Program-made: the position numbers and the translations under genes
Part shown: in pieces, positions 61,755-64,000 of the stretch
Layout of the letters: every line of letters begins with the position of its first letter
Numbering within the stretch: position 1 is the first letter of the stretch
Notes under the pieces: generated by a model
The model's database searches: none
What the model saw: only the letters and a program-made list of their open reading frames with translations
Told to the model about the DNA's origin: nothing
DNA from: Priestia aryabhattai
GTDB lineage: Bacteria; Bacillota; Bacilli; Bacillales; Bacillaceae_H
NCBI RefSeq assembly: GCF_023715685.1
Contig: NZ_JAMBOQ010000002.1
Coordinates: 186,001 to 250,000 of the forward strand
Length of the DNA stretch: 64,000 nucleotides
Direction of reading: 5' to 3'

Positions 61755-61788
61755 AAAAACCACTTGGTGATTTTTCCAGGTGGTTTTT
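61755..61788 (+). terminator. Terminator hairpin
   Basis: AAAACCACTTGG and CCAGGTGGTTTT pair around TGATTTTT, with further T. Confidence 0.7.
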
Positions 61789-61972
61789 GATTTTTACATA
61801 GTGAAGAAATAAAAATAGTAGCAGAAAGGGATAAAGAAAAGAGATTAGAACCGTACGTTTTGTTCTTTACATTCTAGAAAGAAACGCTTACTATGTGAGA
61901 AAATGGAAAACTTTAATTAAGCATTCTTTTGACACAACTTTCTGTGAGAAGCAAAAAGGGGAGAGAGATAGC

Positions 61973-62518
61973 ATGATCGAAAGTCATACTATTTATTTAC
62001 GCCCGTTAACTGTCAACGATGCGCTTGACAGCCTTCGGTTACAAAGTGATAATCGCCACTTCTTTGAACAGTTTTCTATAATTCGAGAGGATTCTTTTTA
62101 TACGTTGGAAAGCCAAGTAGAAAAAATTCAGCGTCACGAAGAGAACAGGAAAAACGATCAAGAATACTATTTTGGTCTTTTTCAAAAAGAGAATAATAAG
62201 TTGATTGGCACCATTAGTCTTTTTTAAGTGCTGCGCGGATCTTTACAAAACGCATTTATCAGCTATTTTCTAGAGCAGCATCATAATGGAAAAGGGTATG
62301 CAACAGAAGCCGTAAAAGCGCTTGTTAGCTATGCGTTTGAAGAGTTACATCTTCACCGCATTGAAGCCGGTGTCATGCCCCGTAATTTGCCTTCTCAGCG
62401 CGTACTAGAAAAAGCAGGGTTTCATAGGGAAGGAATTGCTAGAAAAAATGTAAATATTAATGGCATATGGGAAGACCATCAAGTCTTGGCTATCCTTAAC
62501 CCCAACGATGAAATATAA
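61973..62518 (+). pseudogene. GNAT acetyltransferase (RimJ/RimL type) split by an in-frame TAA
   Basis: ATG 61973 has AAAGGGGAG upstream. The frame codes for 84 residues (SHTIYLRPLTVNDALDSLRLQ ... KENNKLIGTISLF), meets TAA at 62225-62227, and goes on without shift for 97 codons: LRGSLQNAFISYFLEQHHNG then KGYATEAVKALVSYAFEEL and HRIEAGVMPRNLPSQRVLEKAGFHREG. Together they make one normal GNAT of about 180 aa. One base change (GAA to TAA) explains it. The acetyl-CoA loop (NGKGYA) is in the second half, so the first half alone is inactive. Confidence 0.8.
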
Positions 62519-62625
62519 GAAATAAACGAGTTCTTAAAATTTTGATATACGTTTTCGAATTTAAAATTTATAATGAGAATAAGAGAATAGAACAGTCTAT
62601 ATTTAAATAGTAGGTGACCAAGGTA

Positions 62626-63762
62626 ATGGAAGAGAGGAACATCAATGAAAAAGCCGTTTGGGATGTATTGCAGATGGCTAGCGAAGTAGTCGGAAGCAGG
62701 ACGCTGTTTGTAGGGATTTTCGACGAACAATTTTCAGTTATGAAAGCCTTTAATAAAGAAGGGGGAAGTCTTGTAGAAGATGGACTGACCCTGCCGTTAG
62801 AACTTGCGGTATGCAACTTAGTCACATGCGATGAACCCCTTGTTATTCCCAATACAAAACGCGATGTCAGAACGTCTAGCTTAGCCATCATTGATGGTGC
62901 TAGGGTAGGTTCTTATTTAGGAACACCTATTGTGCTAGAAGACGGGAGAATGTTTGGTACCTTATGTGCGGTCGATCCGGATCCTTATGAGTTTAGCGAA
63001 AGTGAAATCCAAGGATTAAACCGACTGGCTGGTATTTTGTCTCATATTATTTATAAAAATCAAGCGGCTGTTTTGCCGAAAATTGAAGAGAAAATTCTGC
63101 AGCTCGATAAATTAGCGCTCGTAGGACAGCTAGCAGCAGGACTAGCTCATGAGATTCGAAACCCCATGCAGTCGGTGCGGGGCTTTATCCAATTTTTATT
63201 TAATGAAAATGATCAGGCTGAGCCCTTTCAAAAAATTGTTCTTGATGAACTAGATCGTATGAATGAACTCATTAATAACTTCTTGCTTGTAACGCAGCCA
63301 ACAGCTCCTAAAAAAGAAAACGTATCGATTGTAGAAGTTATTCACGATACCGTTGCTTTCTTGAAAAGTGAAGCGGCGCTATACAATGTCGAAATGAACG
63401 TAAGGATAGAAGGAGCCATTCCGCTTGTATCAATCGATCCTGCTCAAATGAGACAAGTGTTTATGAATCTTTTGAAAAACGCCATCGAGGCAATGGAGAA
63501 AAAGAAACGAGGCGAAGTAAATCTGATCATCAAAGAATGGGAAGGTTGGGCTTTTATTGACATTCAAGATACCGGTTCTGGCATTCCGCTATCCATTATT
63601 AATAAAGTAGGAAACCCATTTTTCTCAACAAAAGATGGAAGCGGCATGGGGTTAGGGCTTTCCATTTGTAAAACCATCATCAACGAGCATAACGGTACGC
63701 TTGCGATTGAAAGTAATGAGAACGGGACAGTGGTGACGGTGAAGCTTCCTTTGACACTTTAA
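62626..63762 (+). CDS. GAF-domain sensor histidine kinase
   Basis: A 378-aa soluble kinase: GAF domain at about 1-145 (GSRTLFVGIFDEQFSVMKAFNKEGG ... LGTPIVLEDGRMFGTLCAVDPD), HisKA with the phospho-His in GLAHEIRNPMQSVRGFIQFL, and HATPase_c with NLLKNAIEAME, DTGSGIP and GMGLGLSICKTII. It resembles the sporulation kinases in catalytic sequence and could feed a phosphorelay; no response regulator is adjacent. The start is ATG 62626 with AGGTGA eight bases before; GTG 62614 overlaps that site. Confidence 0.9.
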   Translation: MEERNINEKAVWDVLQMASEVVGSRTLFVGIFDEQFSVMKAFNKEGGSLVEDGLTLPLELAVCNLVTCDEPLVIPNTKRDVRTSSLAIIDGARVGSYLGTPIVLEDGRMFGTLCAVDPDPYEFSESEIQGLNRLAGILSHIIYKNQAAVLPKIEEKILQLDKLALVGQLAAGLAHEIRNPMQSVRGFIQFLFNENDQAEPFQKIVLDELDRMNELINNFLLVTQPTAPKKENVSIVEVIHDTVAFLKSEAALYNVEMNVRIEGAIPLVSIDPAQMRQVFMNLLKNAIEAMEKKKRGEVNLIIKEWEGWAFIDIQDTGSGIPLSIINKVGNPFFSTKDGSGMGLGLSICKTIINEHNGTLAIESNENGTVVTVKLPLTL

Positions 63763-63770
63763 GATGAAAC

Positions 63771-63810
63771 AAAAAAGAAAGGAGAGTACGTACTCATCCT
63801 TTCTTTTTTT
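63771..63810 (+). terminator. Terminator of the kinase gene
   Basis: AAAAAAGAAAGGA pairs with TCCTTTCTTTTTT around GAGTACGTACTCA. Confidence 0.85.
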
Positions 63811-63939
63811 CTGAACTTTCACGAAAAGGAATAATATGGTATATTTGAAGAAAAAGGAGATGATTGAACATGAATAGTTTAAGAAAAAAGTAATGACTTA
63901 TTTCATACATAAAAATTAGCGTCAGAAAGGAACAGATAT

Positions 63940-64000
63940 ATGAAAAGTATTCAGTATTCAATCGTTGATGTATTTGCACAAGGAAAATATACGGGAAATC
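63940..64000 (+). CDS. PhzF-family isomerase, N-terminal fragment
   Basis: The gene leaves the window at its right edge. The 20 visible residues (MKSIQYSIVDVFAQGKYTGN) match the start of PhenazineF/PhzF-like isomerases, whose first strand and VFA-x-x-x-x-x-GN loop are conserved. AGAAAGGA precedes ATG 63940. Family members isomerise small acids; function here unknown. Confidence 0.7.
   Translation, partial: MKSIQYSIVDVFAQGKYTGN

Noticed and set aside
63870..63893. Seven-codon frame MNSLRKK with AAAGGAGATGA upstream
   Set aside because: Good ribosome site but far too short and without context; possibly the remnant of a deleted gene start.

Overview
The window is bacterial, AT-rich DNA with strong AAGGAGG-type ribosome-binding sites, intrinsic terminators between nearly every unit and spore-related genes, which points to a Bacillus-group Firmicute. 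The complete gas vesicle cluster in the order gvpA-P-Q-B-R-N-F-G-L-S-K-J-T-U (48718-55682) is the arrangement known from Priestia (Bacillus) megaterium, so this is most likely a P. megaterium chromosome segment. No rRNA, tRNA, CRISPR array, insertion sequence or prophage was seen.

Layout. 1-12 kb: the tail of a cupin regulator, a class A beta-lactamase, an NCS1 permease, a beta-glucoside unit (BglP-type PTS, 6-phospho-beta-glucosidase, divergent GntR/UTRA repressor), acetyltransferases, a LysR/EamA pair, fabI and a C1q-like protein. 12-23 kb: a Trp/His-rich 12-residue repeat protein, a PadR/DUF2812 pair, a PLP aminotransferase behind a long structured leader, and a complete Bce-type antimicrobial-peptide module (RR-HK-ATPase-permease). 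23-37 kb: an organosulfur scavenging region of four divergently arranged transcription units (sfnB-like + sfnG; NtaA-type monooxygenase + M20 amidohydrolase; ssuC-ssuA-ssuB-tauD-like-MFS; AprA-like flavoprotein + ferredoxin). 37-48 kb: hydrolase, gamma-glutamyltransferase, small membrane proteins, a dicarboxylate/glutamate symporter, a LysR/MFS pair and a sigma-B type stress gene. 48.7-55.7 kb: gas vesicles. 55.7-64 kb: AraC/EamA pair, a MerR/aldo-keto reductase system, spore-type glycine-rich small proteins, a candidate small RNA, a GAF histidine kinase and the start of a PhzF-family gene.

Most notable. All four organosulfur units begin with the same short leader: an 18-nt element (consensus CKRYYAGRCNACTGRAGR) that forms a 4-bp mini-hairpin with a compensatory base change, followed at once by a larger hairpin, which in three of four copies is an intrinsic terminator with a U-tract. 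In two copies the base of the terminator uses the same GG as the mini-hairpin, so the two folds compete. This looks like a shared antitermination or riboswitch-like control of a sulfur-source regulon, and I do not recognise it as a known class.

Other points of interest: a leader upstream of the aminotransferase that carries the 3' signature of tetrahydrofolate riboswitches; a BceR-type TGACA-N4-TGTCA operator; two MerR-type promoters with 19-bp spacers, one firing at a 37-residue membrane peptide; a candidate sRNA with an anti-Shine-Dalgarno CCUCCUU loop; and two genes broken by single in-frame stop codons (DUF3899 and a GNAT). All functional calls come from reading the sequence and from family knowledge; no database search was possible.
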